This document shows positions 47,430 through 53,779 of a stretch of 64,000 nucleotides of DNA, piece after piece. Numbering within the stretch: position 1 is the first letter of the stretch; every line of letters begins with the position of its first letter. A program made the position numbers and the translations under genes. The DNA is taken from contig JAOTOM010003137.1 in assembly GCA_034440615.1 (NCBI GenBank), forward strand, positions 1 through 64,000. Direction: 5' to 3'. The DNA is from Ashinkailepas kermadecensis (Eukaryota > Arthropoda > Thecostraca > Neolepadidae). The notes beneath the pieces were generated by a model. The model searched no databases. It was not told where the DNA came from and was given only the letters and a program-made list of their open reading frames with translations.

Positions 47430-49097
47430 ACAGTGTAGGTACGTTCTCCCAGTTACTCCTGGAAATGTAGACTATAGTCATATAATGCGTTCCACACTGC
47501 ACAAAACGGCGATTTGATATTTTCTCCCACGATGACCTGACTTCACCCGAGTACAATAAGTTCAAAGTATTTAATTGCTGGGATCTAAAGCATCCTTCGG
47601 CCAACAATTACATTTTATATTACTCTACTATCCTTACTTACGGTAATTATGCGCATTGCTGGAGCCAGTGATGTACTTTCACTTGACATGGCCCGTAATT
47701 TCATAGATATCATTCAGATTATACAGATATGCAAAATTCCGTCGCTTATGCAAAATTCAGATTTTTCCAGATCCTGGAAGATGTGACATAGACTGTGTAT
47801 TGCTATATACTGAACAAAAACAGCAATCTGACCACTTCCCTCATGTGACCTTGTGCGACCCGAAGCCAGAAAGGGTTCGCATGCGTACTTGTAGGTACTC
47901 ACGACATGTATTCAACCACAGCAGAGATAGTATATTACCTAACCCCTTGCATTGGGTGAAAAACATCAGCGCTCAAATGTATTCAATTATCTTTACTTGA
48001 TGTGACCTCACCATTGACTTCCCGATAAACGTCTTATTTCCCCTCGATTAAAGCTATGGTGTTACCAAATCCCATTTGAATCGGTGTCACCTGCTCATTG
48101 GTTCAAAAGATGCAAGGGGGCATGAAGCCTCTCCCGCAGTGACCTTTTATGCAATGGCCTTCTAAAGTGTGTTCGTCATCCAGATGAAATTTACTCATAT
48201 CACATACGCATTCCACAAATAACACTCCTTAATTTAACTGGCTTTAAACTTGAATTTACCTTTTAAGGTTTGCCTATGCATGCGATGTATTCCCATATGT
48301 TCACATGTTTCCGTTTGCTGAGGTTATTCCGAAAACCTTCAAACGTCTATGTATTCATTGGAACAGGCATGATCGGTTGCATTGCAACCGCAACAGGTCA
48401 TTGCAACATCATCGGTCGCTTCAGCTTTTCCACATCTGTTAGTTACGTCCTACATTGGCAGGTGTATTAACAACCTGACACTGTCCTATGTTGCAGTGCC
48501 TCAATGTCAGTACGGCCCGTCCTACATAGACGAGTGTGGCAGCACGTGCATGTGTGGGGGCGGTATATACAGCTGCACCCGCAGGCCGTGCCAGCCCGGA
48601 CAAACACCCGCGAAGCCCGCCTCCTGCTCCAGCCCCTCTGACCTGCCACGCTTGTCGAATACACGAGTCATCTGCCACGAGGGCATCGTCAAGTTGCAAG
48701 CTCTAGGTGAGCCATCAGGGATGCCTCCTGACGTGATGAGGATTCTTCGCACATCTAAAATTCTTTAAGCTGTTATCGAGGATTGTCCAATGGCAGATAG
48801 CTTTAAAATATAGCCTGCAATGTCACCAGTATCTAGTGGCTTGATGTTCATCTGAGTGTGATTTCTTGACACGTCTAGTTCGCTGAACAATGTTTGTGAA
48901 GTTCAGTGCACACTAATAGCGTTTATGGCGTCCTGATCGTGGCAATGCCCGTTGGTTTCTGAGTTGTGGTTAGCCTCCACACCTTCCGGCAGATGCAACC
49001 TGCCTGCCTGATTCTGTGTTCCTGGATAGCGAGTACTGCAACACCTGCTTTTGTAGGGAAGGGACAGTTGGCTGCACCACGAAAGTCTGCAACGAAG
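12935..49097 (+). CDS. Multi-domain pacifastin-like serine protease inhibitor precursor (gene model, 19 visible exons, 3' end not found)
   Basis: The model joins the signal exon 12935-12995 to nine A/B exon pairs (22539-22748, 23034-23141; 25979-26188, 26474-26581; 29398-29607, 29893-30000; 32823-33032, 33318-33425; 36239-36448, 36734-36841; 39661-39870, 40156-40263; 43085-43294, 43580-43687; 46513-46722, 47008-47115; 48497-48706, 48993-49097). All have AG/GT borders and are phase 1-1; junction codons are T+TG (Leu), G+AT (Asp) and G+TG (Val). The joined frame is open for about 973 codons. Pacifastin domains (C-x(9-12)-C-N-x-C-x-C ... C-T-x(3)-C) are small secreted inhibitors of trypsin- and chymotrypsin-like proteases; the crayfish pacifastin light chain, with nine such domains, restrains prophenoloxidase activation. 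Here 18 domains are predicted. Splicing, one-gene status and a terminal exon are unproven; separate smaller transcripts remain possible. Confidence 0.75.
12972..13450 (+). repeat. 97-bp minisatellite duplicating the exon 1/intron 1 boundary (five copies)
   Basis: Units begin TGACGGTGGCCGCCGCCGTG at 12972, 13069, 13166, 13263 and 13360, an exact 97-bp spacing. Each contains the last 24 bases of exon 1 and the splice donor. Units 1, 2, 4 and 5 keep ATGTGAGT; unit 3 has ATGTGAAT. Units 2-5 are each preceded by CCCCCAG, an acceptor-like AG, so each could act as a 25-nt mini-exon. Confidence 0.95.
13451..16460. other. Probable intron 1, first part: no genes recognised
   Basis: AT-rich unique sequence with short frames only. 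A triple 18-bp repeat lies at 13873-13924. No cysteine-rich exon with AG/GT borders was seen, so intron 1 would run to the first exon A at 22539. Confidence 0.5.
13873..13924. repeat. 18-bp tandem repeat, three copies
   Basis: AACCAAGTTTATGCGTTT is repeated almost exactly three times; the last unit ends GCGTGA. Confidence 0.95.
16461..17250. other. Intronic region with a possible decayed AGGTCA-rich element
   Basis: GGAGGGAGAGGGGCGGAATC (about 16495) and CTCCGGCGCTCGTGTTAA (about 16923-16940) recall, in inverted orientation, the ends of the TTAA-flanked element at 61007-61923. Between them are several GGTCA/TGACC words. The left TTAA is not preserved, so identification is weak. Open frames here show no known domain. 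Confidence 0.3.
17252..17341. repeat. (TCTTC)n pentanucleotide microsatellite
   Basis: About 18 near-perfect five-base units in a polypyrimidine run on the plus strand. The open frame of repeated SLLF residues across it is a product of the repeat. Confidence 0.98.
17342..18335. repeat. Probable dispersed repeat with an internal diverged duplication
   Basis: TGTCTGTTTGTTTGTCTGTC opens the region and a CACT tetranucleotide run (18319-18335) closes it. The stretch around 17690-17760 (AGATTTGGATATGTTTGAGC) recurs in diverged form near 17998-18060 (AGATTTGGGCAGGTTTGAGC). Open frames on both strands (17436-17774) are long but cysteine placement and composition match no family recognised here. It lies within intron 1. 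Confidence 0.4.
19121..19237 (+). pseudogene. Possible relic of a third unit exon
   Basis: In unit 1 the frame starting at ATG 19121 reads PPCDSFDNYVCERLSKRW before a stop at 19235. The aligned frame in unit 2 (from 24754) reads PPCEIYDN, a stop, then VCNKYSKKI, and the other units share that stop. Matching codons at PPC, DN, VC and SK suggest a formerly coding, cysteine-containing exon that is dead in units 2-8. No clear splice borders were found, so chance cannot be excluded. Confidence 0.25.
19340..21296. other. Segment present only in unit 1
   Basis: It separates two parts of the repeat unit that are contiguous in units 2-8. It contains a zinc-finger-like exon (20528-20734), a loosely inverted pair of TTTCCACC-rich segments near 19455-19540 and 19735-19790, and a C-run/G-run stretch near 20970-21010. 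No terminal repeats or target duplication could be fixed at its borders. Confidence 0.5.
20528..20734 (+). CDS. Putative first coding exon of a C2H2-type zinc-finger protein, possibly transposon-derived
   Basis: The exon encodes 69 residues from ATG 20528 to a strong phase-0 donor, CAC|GTAAGT, at 20735. The start MPKRKRAGEK is basic and looks like a nuclear localisation signal. Residues 20-41 fit a C-x4-C-x11-H-x4-H finger (CGYPGC then FRIHNKRRH), which would bind zinc and probably DNA. Short zinc-finger N-termini of this kind are common in transposase genes, and the exon lies in a segment found only in unit 1, which fits a mobile origin. A downstream exon was not identified. The strand is the same as the inhibitor gene, inside its presumed intron 1. 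Confidence 0.45.
21297..21540 (+). repeat. Edge-unit intron block, copy in unit 1
   Basis: This block (GTGTAGGTACG to TTTGCGCATTGCTG) aligns with 47433-47663 in unit 9: shared words include GTCATATAA, CACTG followed by CACAAAACGGCGA-like sequence, CGGCCAACAA and TTACGGTAA. Units 2-8 pass directly from the GGTGATGTGCTGTA word to GTGACCTGT and lack it. Confidence 0.8.
22539..22748 (+). CDS. Unit 1 exon A: variant pacifastin domain plus two-cysteine tail
   Basis: The exon follows TGATGCAG and precedes GTGAGC. C1-x9-C2 is followed by CGNTCKC, that is, one extra Gly between C2 and the conserved Asn compared with the standard C-N-x-C-x-C. Then C4-x6-C5-T-R-K-R-C6 closes the domain. Arg is at the position that serves as P1 in family members, which predicts a trypsin-like target. 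After C6 come LPGQTSEKPAP, a C-x16-C pair (CSNPSDLP ... RVFC) and HDGIVKFQAL. The first loop (EYGSPYIDE) and KCEGSTHG differ from all other units, so this is a distinct allele class. Confidence 0.85.
23034..23141 (+). CDS. Unit 1 exon B: canonical pacifastin domain
   Basis: The acceptor CCGGCAG is chosen because it gives a phase-1 join (G+AT, Asp) to exon A; an earlier AG at 23012 would be out of phase. The domain reads C-x11-CNSCSC-x7-CNKKAC with the usual CNxCxC core and Gly before C5. The predicted P1 is Lys. It ends ATTCAAG|GTAATG. The 285-nt intron between A1 and B1 is of similar length in all units. Confidence 0.88.
23204..24230. other. Conserved intronic blocks with open frames, repeated in units 1-7
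   Basis: Downstream of each exon B lie a 490-bp block open on both strands (160 codons on minus, 147 on plus; here 23204-23694) and a 273-bp plus-strand frame of 90 codons (here 23957-24229). Both recur in units 2-7 with few changes. One codon-level lesion is visible: a lost T lengthens the second frame to 100 codons in units 5 and 7. Neither translation matches a family recognised here. Persistence is explained as well by recent duplication as by coding. Confidence 0.3.
25979..26188 (+). CDS. Unit 2 exon A: variant pacifastin domain, beta type
   Basis: Borders TGGTGCAG and GTGAGC. It differs from the core type by SYKDE in loop 1, CTCSGSTYS in loop 2, CTRKSC at the reactive loop, and QPGQTAQKPVF, PRVLNTRVIC and HQG in the tail. 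The predicted protein is identical to that of unit 8, which is 20.5 kb away, and unlike all units between them. Arg is the predicted P1. Confidence 0.85.
26474..26581 (+). CDS. Unit 2 exon B: canonical pacifastin domain
   Basis: Acceptor CCGACAG and donor GTAATG. The loop reads CPAVGVASCSKKAC, sharing AVG and SKK only with unit 8. Lys is the predicted P1. The cysteine frame C-x11-CNSCSC-x7-C-x4-C is intact. Confidence 0.87.
29398..29607 (+). CDS. Unit 3 exon A: variant pacifastin domain, alpha type
   Basis: Borders GTTGCAG and GTGAGC. This is the core version: SYIDECGNTCNC, LGGTNG in loop 2, CTRKRC, and the tail CSDPSDLPRLSNKRVFC. The same nucleotide sequence is found in units 4, 5 and 7. 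Arg is the predicted P1. Confidence 0.86.
29893..30000 (+). CDS. Unit 3 exon B: canonical pacifastin domain
   Basis: Acceptor CCGTCAG (T instead of G, shared with unit 5) and donor GTAATG. The loop before C5 reads PEAGEAI instead of PEAGVAS, a version shared with units 4, 5 and 7. The reactive loop is CNKKAC. Confidence 0.87.
32823..33032 (+). CDS. Unit 4 exon A: variant pacifastin domain, alpha type
   Basis: Sequence identical to unit 3 exon A including the splice borders. The intron upstream, however, carries words otherwise typical of units 6-8 (AAAAAATAACTTTCC near 32575), so the identical exon sits in a mosaic unit. Confidence 0.86.
33318..33425 (+). CDS. Unit 4 exon B: canonical pacifastin domain
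   Basis: Acceptor CCGGCAG and donor GTAATG. PEAGEAI loop and CNKKAC reactive loop. The coding part is the same as unit 3; only the acceptor differs. Confidence 0.87.
36239..36448 (+). CDS. Unit 5 exon A: variant pacifastin domain, alpha type
   Basis: Identical to unit 3 exon A. Upstream intron sequence (ATATATACGTATTTAAC near 35980) is also of the unit 3 kind, so units 3 and 5 share a longer recent tract. Confidence 0.86.
36734..36841 (+). CDS. Unit 5 exon B: canonical pacifastin domain
   Basis: Acceptor CCGTCAG as in unit 3; PEAGEAI loop and CNKKAC reactive loop; donor GTAATG. Confidence 0.87.
39661..39870 (+). CDS. Unit 6 exon A: variant pacifastin domain, alpha type with Pro-Gln before C1
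   Basis: As unit 3 except that the codons before the first cysteine are CCC CAA (Pro-Gln) instead of CCG CGA (Pro-Arg). Unit 9 also has Pro-Gln there. All six domain cysteines, the extra Gly and CTRKRC are present. Confidence 0.85.
40156..40263 (+). CDS. Unit 6 exon B: canonical pacifastin domain
   Basis: PEAGVAS loop as in unit 1, not the PEAGEAI loop of its neighbours; CNKKAC reactive loop; acceptor CCGGCAG. The flanking intron (CGATGGGAGG near 40301) also matches unit 1, which points to a conversion tract or shared ancestry with unit 1. Confidence 0.87.
43085..43294 (+). CDS. Unit 7 exon A: variant pacifastin domain, alpha type
   Basis: Coding sequence identical to unit 3. A private change lies only in the intron (GTCTATAATTC near 43340). 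Confidence 0.86.
43580..43687 (+). CDS. Unit 7 exon B: canonical pacifastin domain
   Basis: PEAGEAI loop and CNKKAC reactive loop, acceptor CCGGCAG, donor GTAATG; coding sequence as unit 4. Confidence 0.87.
46513..46722 (+). CDS. Unit 8 exon A: variant pacifastin domain, beta type
   Basis: Encodes the same protein as unit 2 exon A (SYKDE, CTCSGSTYS, CTRKSC, PRVLNTRVIC). Differences from unit 2 in this neighbourhood are few and lie mostly in the introns. Confidence 0.85.
47008..47115 (+). CDS. Unit 8 exon B: canonical pacifastin domain
   Basis: CPAVGVASCSKKAC as in unit 2, but the last codons are GTT AAA (Val-Lys) instead of ATT CAA (Ile-Gln), so exon B ends VK. The donor GTAATG is kept although the unit is cut off 20 bp later. 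Confidence 0.86.
47141..47272 (+). pseudogene. C-terminal fragment of non-LTR retrotransposon ORF2
   Basis: Forty-three codons ending in TAA read GVVEHWKQLPGTIVSSNTL then NIFKNSIDNHY. This matches the conserved end of CR1/Jockey-type ORF2 proteins, V-V-x-x-W-N-x-L-P-x(4)-V-x(3)-S-V-x-x-F-K-x-x-L-D. The frame is intact but lacks all catalytic parts. Confidence 0.75.
47373..47427. repeat. (TA)n microsatellite, about 27 units
   Basis: Pure TA run at the end of the retrotransposon fragment. Confidence 0.97.
48497..48706 (+). CDS. Unit 9 exon A: variant pacifastin domain, diverged
   Basis: Borders GTTGCAG and GTGAGC, 210 nt. Core reads CGSTCMC with the extra Gly retained; loop 2 is GGGIYS; the reactive loop is CTRRPC with Arg as predicted P1; the tail has CSSPSDLPRLSNTRVIC and HEGIVKLQAL. 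In the upstream intron one T is missing from the ACAACCTTGACACTG word, which breaks the open frame seen there in other units and supports that stretch being intron. Confidence 0.85.
48993..49097 (+). CDS. Unit 9 exon B: canonical pacifastin domain, last recognised exon
   Basis: 105 nt, one codon shorter than the others. It reads C-x11-CNTCFC-x6-CTTKVC, the closest of all to the textbook pacifastin pattern, including Thr after C5. The predicted P1 is Thr rather than Lys, so its target may differ. The loop is REGTVG. It ends AACGAAG|GTAATC, still phase 1, so at least one further exon must follow. Confidence 0.85.
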
Positions 49098-49368
49098 GTA
49101 ATCTGATGTAACACGCCATTTCAGTTTTAAGTTCCATAGGAGGGCGAGTCTTCACCCAGACACATTTTTGCCATTCCTTCACGACAAATTCCCATGCCTG
49201 TAATTTGCGCCCTCAGTATATCCTCTAAGCACAGAGTGGAAGACATGTATGCATGAGAATAGTGAATTGGATAAGTTCAATTGAAAGCGTAATAGCACAT
49301 GTTGTCGAACCCTTTGAGTCCACTTTTCCGATCAATATAACTGCTTGTGCCATTACACTTTTAATTTA

Positions 49369-49370
<2 letters not shown>

Positions 49371-49428
<58 letters not shown>

Positions 49429-49464
49429 ACACACACACACACCCCCCACACACAAAATAATATA

Positions 49465-49503
<39 letters not shown>

Positions 49504-49540
49504 ATAATAATATATATTATATATATATATTATATGCATA

Positions 49541-49578
<38 letters not shown>

Positions 49579-49622
49579 TATAATAATAATAATATATATT
49601 ATATATATATTATATGCATATA

Positions 49623-49715
<93 letters not shown>

Positions 49716-49729
49716 TGTGTGTGTGTAAT
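49371..49729. repeat. CA-TA-TG compound microsatellite forming a 360-bp inverted repeat
   Basis: (CA)n at 49371-49453 is followed by (TA)n and TAA-rich sequence with two near-identical 80-bp segments (each containing TATATGCATATAATAT), then (TG)n to 49729. The CA and TG arms are complementary, so one strand can fold into a very long hairpin. Confidence 0.95.
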
Positions 49730-49735
49730 ATATTA

Positions 49736-50480
49736 GTATTATTAAATGTTCGGAGCAGATTATCTTAAGTACATCTTTCATTGCATAATGCAGAATACTT
49801 CGTGTTGATATGCCTCTTTGAGAGACTCGCAAGTCGTCTTATGACAATGCGTTCTTGTGTGGATATTGCATGCATAATTTTGGCTATATTCTCACATTCA
49901 CGTAACATTTCGTCGGGATATCTAACGTCTTCAAGCATTTGGATAAGACACAATACAGACACATAATACATTCGTAAGCATTTACATTTTCATATGTTCT
50001 GCGCATCAACAATGAACAGTTTGTCTTGCTTCTCTATAACCCACACGTAGTTCTCATATTCGGGTACCGCTTCGACAGTAGTGCTTCCAACACTAAAAGG
50101 CTAAACGGTCATGTTAATAACATTGTCAAGTAGATACATATACACACAGATGAACAAATGTAGATGTACGCTGTGATGAAAGTTCCCCAGAGCACAAACA
50201 GTACAAAGCCAGTAATAGTTATATACCTATGGGGAGTGGTTGCTCACCATAAAGAGATAGCGGGCTCTCATATTCAGCTGCCGATAAATTATCGGATCTT
50301 TTTCACGGGTGAAAGTTGCCTGTAGGGTCTTTAGTTTTGGTACCATGCAACATAGGGTCAATATGGTGGCATTGTTGATCACCATGGATCGGGTACATTT
50401 AGTGTTGTGCAATCGGCATGGCGTGCTGTCGTGGTGCCCCTTCTTAGAGGTACATAGAGATGCGTCAAGACAGGGTGGTG
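49736..50480. other. Region without recognisable genes
   Basis: Unique AT-rich sequence; overlapping short frames on both strands carry no family signature. If the inhibitor gene ends here, its terminal exon could be in this stretch, but no candidate was recognised. Confidence 0.4.
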
Positions 50481-50488
50481 GTGATGTG

Positions 50489-51701
50489 CACTGGCGGATC
50501 TAGCCCACCGGTTTGGGGGGGGGGCAACTTTCGGTTTTCGTCGTCAGCCCCTCCCCTCCCCCTCCCTCAGTGGCGTACCTAGGAATTATATCAGGGGAGG
50601 GGTCGAACGGATTTGGAGGGTGCGCCTTCACCCGCTATTTTTGGTTAAAAGCACCGGATTTCGGGGCACCGTTAAAAGCACCACTATTTGGCAAAGGGGC
50701 CCATTTGAAGAAGTAAGAAAATTTGCCAACATAATTTCCTGTGCAGGGGCCCCAGCCTACCTCCACCGTTTCTATGTTACCGGATTTTTGTTCTTGTTTA
50801 CCAAAACGTTCACGTTCTCGTTCAACGTCTTGTACCACGTCAACGTTCATGCACGTGTACACACTGGCGGATCCGATTTTGTCAACTCTTGCTGTAAGCA
50901 GAACTTAGAGCATGGAACCCTCGATGTGTGTTAGAATCTACTAAGCTACCATACTTGCTTCCAAACAATTATTATAATTTTTTATTTTTTTAATTGGAGA
51001 TTCTTTCCTCCAGACGCTATTTTTTAACCTCGGCGAAGGTTACTGCATTTTAATTTAGTTGACTTCTGTTGGTTTCGGGGGGCCAAAAGACACTATGGCC
51101 CCCTTTCAAGCGCTTCGGGGGGGGGGGCATGGCCGGAATGGCCTCTCCCTGGATCCGCCAGTGTAAATACATACCTCCTCTTGCTATTCTTCTTGAACAA
51201 ATCAGTCAATGTGGTCTGTCTCTTCATCTTAGCAACCCCAACACCAACATACGAAACATGCTGCTCAACTGGGCTCAACTGGTCACTCGCACAAAACATC
51301 CTGTTCAAATTCCGCTTTCGAAATCTGGCTCACTGGGTCCGCTTGCCCGTTACTGGCTAAACAAACTTCATGAACCTATCTGACGAAGGAATAATGAAAC
51401 TGTTGATTTCGTCATCTCTTGCTGTAAGCAGAACTTCAACAGCATAGAACCCTCGATGTGTCAGAATCTACTATGCTACCATATTGTGCTTCCAAACAAT
51501 TATAACAAAATACCTGTAAAATTGGAGATTATTTCACCCGGAACGCTATTTTTTAACCTCAGCAAAGGTTACTGCATTTTAATTCAGTTTACTTCTGTTG
51601 GTTTGGGGGGGGGGGGGGAAAGACACTATGCCCCCCCCTTTGAAGCGCTTGGGGGGGGGGGGGCATGGCCGGAATGGGCCCCCCCCCTGGATCCGCCAGT
51701 G
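50489..51701. mobile_element. hAT-like non-autonomous element with 8-bp target duplication
   Basis: The ends CACTGGCGGATC and GATCCGCCAGTG are a perfect 12-bp inverted repeat, flanked by GTGATGTG on both sides (50481-50488 and 51702-51709). An 8-bp duplication is the mark of the hAT superfamily. Long G and C runs lie near both ends. No transposase frame is present. A further transposon end, CAGTGGCGTACCTAGG, lies at 50570. Confidence 0.8.
50862..51163. mobile_element. Nested 302-bp MITE of the same family
   Basis: Bounded by CACTGGCGGATCC and GGATCCGCCAGTG. Its interior (CTCTTGCTGTAAGCAGAACT, CTATTTTTTAACCTC, GGTTACTGCATTTTAAT) recurs at 51417-51600 in the right part of the enclosing element. 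The target duplication is unclear. Confidence 0.7.
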
Positions 51702-51709
51702 GTGATGTG

Positions 51710-53610
51710 TCCAATGTTGTATGAGACTGGCCGGCGCACACAGTCGCCGGTAGGGCATCGGAACTCATACATTACACTAGTCGTCTTGAACATGGTTGTA
51801 TCTGTAGTCAAGTTGTTGCACATGATGGGATCAGAGACTCGTGGACATCGTGGAATACTTATCCTCTCAAAATGTTGCTGAGCGTCAGCATGGGTACATG
51901 GGCGTTGACTGTGAATAATAACACGAAAAAAATGCATTTGGCTCCCTCAATCATTTTGGAAATATTCCGACCCTGGCAGATAGATATGCATGTACCAAGA
52001 TGTCATCGAGATGTTGTGGAGCTAACTATCGACCAATGAACATTTCACAAAAACCGTGAAACCACAGCACCCCCCCCCCCCCTCCCCTCCCGTCCTTCGT
52101 CGGTATGATGTGCGTAACTCCTGGTCCACTAAGCATTTCAGTGCTGCATTTAAACTGGGTAAAGTACTGCTTTATCCGGACATTTCACTCCGATGGGGAA
52201 TCCATCTTGTGTATACCATCTCACTGTGTAGGAGCCACTTATTTTTAAGTGGGTGCATTTGGACCCGCCCTCAAGGGGCGCATTGCTCTCGGAAGGGTGA
52301 TACCTGCTGGAGCTTTCGGTGGCGAGACGCATTTGCGGATCCATCTGCCCAGTTGGTAGAGGGGATGGAAGGTCGGAATGAAAAACAAGTATTTTTGCTC
52401 CTCGGATTTTGGCAATGTACGCCTGAGGCATCATTATAAAAACGATATTTTACTTATAAAACTTGTCTAGAATCTGAGAAAGCGCCGAAAAAGTCTGACA
52501 TCCTAAAATCAGGTCGTGGGGTGGGTAGAGGTGGGGGCATGGTTCGAATGCGCTAGTGGTAAAGCGCATTCGAACTTACCAGAGGGGTGCCTTTGGCCGC
52601 AAAATTCCATGGGACATAGTTGGGCTTCTTCGAGGGGACGCCTTGTTCCTATGAGGGGAGGCGCGCCATTCTCCGAATGGAAAACTACTACTCGAATTTC
52701 TCCTCGTGATAACCCATCGATATTTGGTAGCTTATATATTTATTTGCTCTGAGTACAGTACAGTGGCGCGGGAACTGTCGCAAAGTTGTGGGAGATGGGC
52801 GGGGAAGAGCCACTTCGAAGCCGATTTTTACAATCGGTGCAGCCAGGACTTTTTTTTAGAGAGGGTCGTCCAAAAAATAGAATGAAAAGATACATCTTTC
52901 GGCGCGCGAAGCGGACGGAAAGTTTTAGGTTTTGCGTGCTGAAAATCTCAAAATTTATTATTTCATCTGGCGTATTCTGGTTCCTAAGGGGGCGGGCTCC
53001 CTTGGCTTTCTATGCAAAGCCTATCAGGTGCTAAACCATTGCAGGTGGATCGGAGCCCGAAATGAACAGATTCGGTAAGACGTTCCAAAATTCGGTAAAA
53101 TGCTTAAGCTGAACAAATCCGGTAAAACGTCCTTAATTAGCATTACGTTGTCGATATTCTGCAAGAGCACTCGACATGAACGGTGTTCTCTATTGTCCCA
53201 TTGGCGCCAATGCTGCATTACTTACTCCGCTACCAAATTCAGATGCAACCAAATTACTGGCAGAAAATAGCAGCTTTCTAGATAGTACGAACTGGTATAT
53301 TTGAGTAGGCGACTGGACCAAGTACTTTTCAAAATTGAATCGTAAACAGCGTAATTGTCACCGATCTATATTGAAGGGTAAGGCGGGTAGAGGTCGGGTC
53401 TGTGGTGCGCTTGTCGCATTGCGGCAGCGCGTAGATGCAAATCCGAATACTGTGTCGTTCATGAATACATGTGTGTTATAAGTTGAGATCTGAAGGCAAA
53501 TATACCCCTCCCCTTCCTTCTCCTGCCATCGTAATATCCCGAAATGTGTACTCTTCCTGTCATGCTATTGACAAGGTCTCCGACATGGGATTGTAATCGC
53601 TGTTTGCTCT
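51710..53610. other. Region without recognisable genes
   Basis: It contains a C-run (52071-52082), a perfect 13-bp hairpin at 52542-52575 (arms GTTCGAATGCGCT and AGCGCATTCGAAC, loop of 8), and a short repeated word ATTCGGTAAAA / ATCCGGTAAAA (53070-53130). Open frames of 80-127 codons lack domain signatures. Confidence 0.4.
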
Positions 53611-53626
53611 GGCCTCAGGTTCCTGA

Positions 53627-53779
53627 GAAGGGTACCTCTATTGCTGTTGGAACTGCCCGAGAGGCGTCTCTGCTGCGTCTGATGTGCACTTCACGGAAAT
53701 CCAAGGACCGCGCAGATCTATTCACGTGCTTGGTGATGGGAACTACTGTCGCGAATTGTATCAAAAGCCGCTAATATAG
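53627..53779 (+). pseudogene. OTU-like cysteine protease relic, copy 1
   Basis: A 50-codon frame between stops reads SAASDVHFTEIQGPRR and SIHVLGDGNYCREL. The LGDGN word with a following Cys resembles the catalytic GDGNC block of OTU deubiquitinases, which occur both in cells and in transposons. The Cys is one place later than in the family, and nothing else of the domain is seen. It is a relic at best. Confidence 0.25.

Larger units (their letters stand above)
47428..49145 (+). repeat. Array unit 9 (diverged, partial)
   Basis: Starts with the intron block shared only with unit 1 (47433-47663), follows the unit order through exons A9 and B9, and fades out about 50 bp after exon B9. Differences from the core units are frequent throughout, in contrast to the near-identity of units 2-8. 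Confidence 0.88.

Noticed and set aside
22539..49097. Regularly spaced repeats that might suggest a CRISPR-like array
   Set aside because: Units are 3.4 kb with internal exons, not short repeats with unique spacers, and the genome is eukaryotic.
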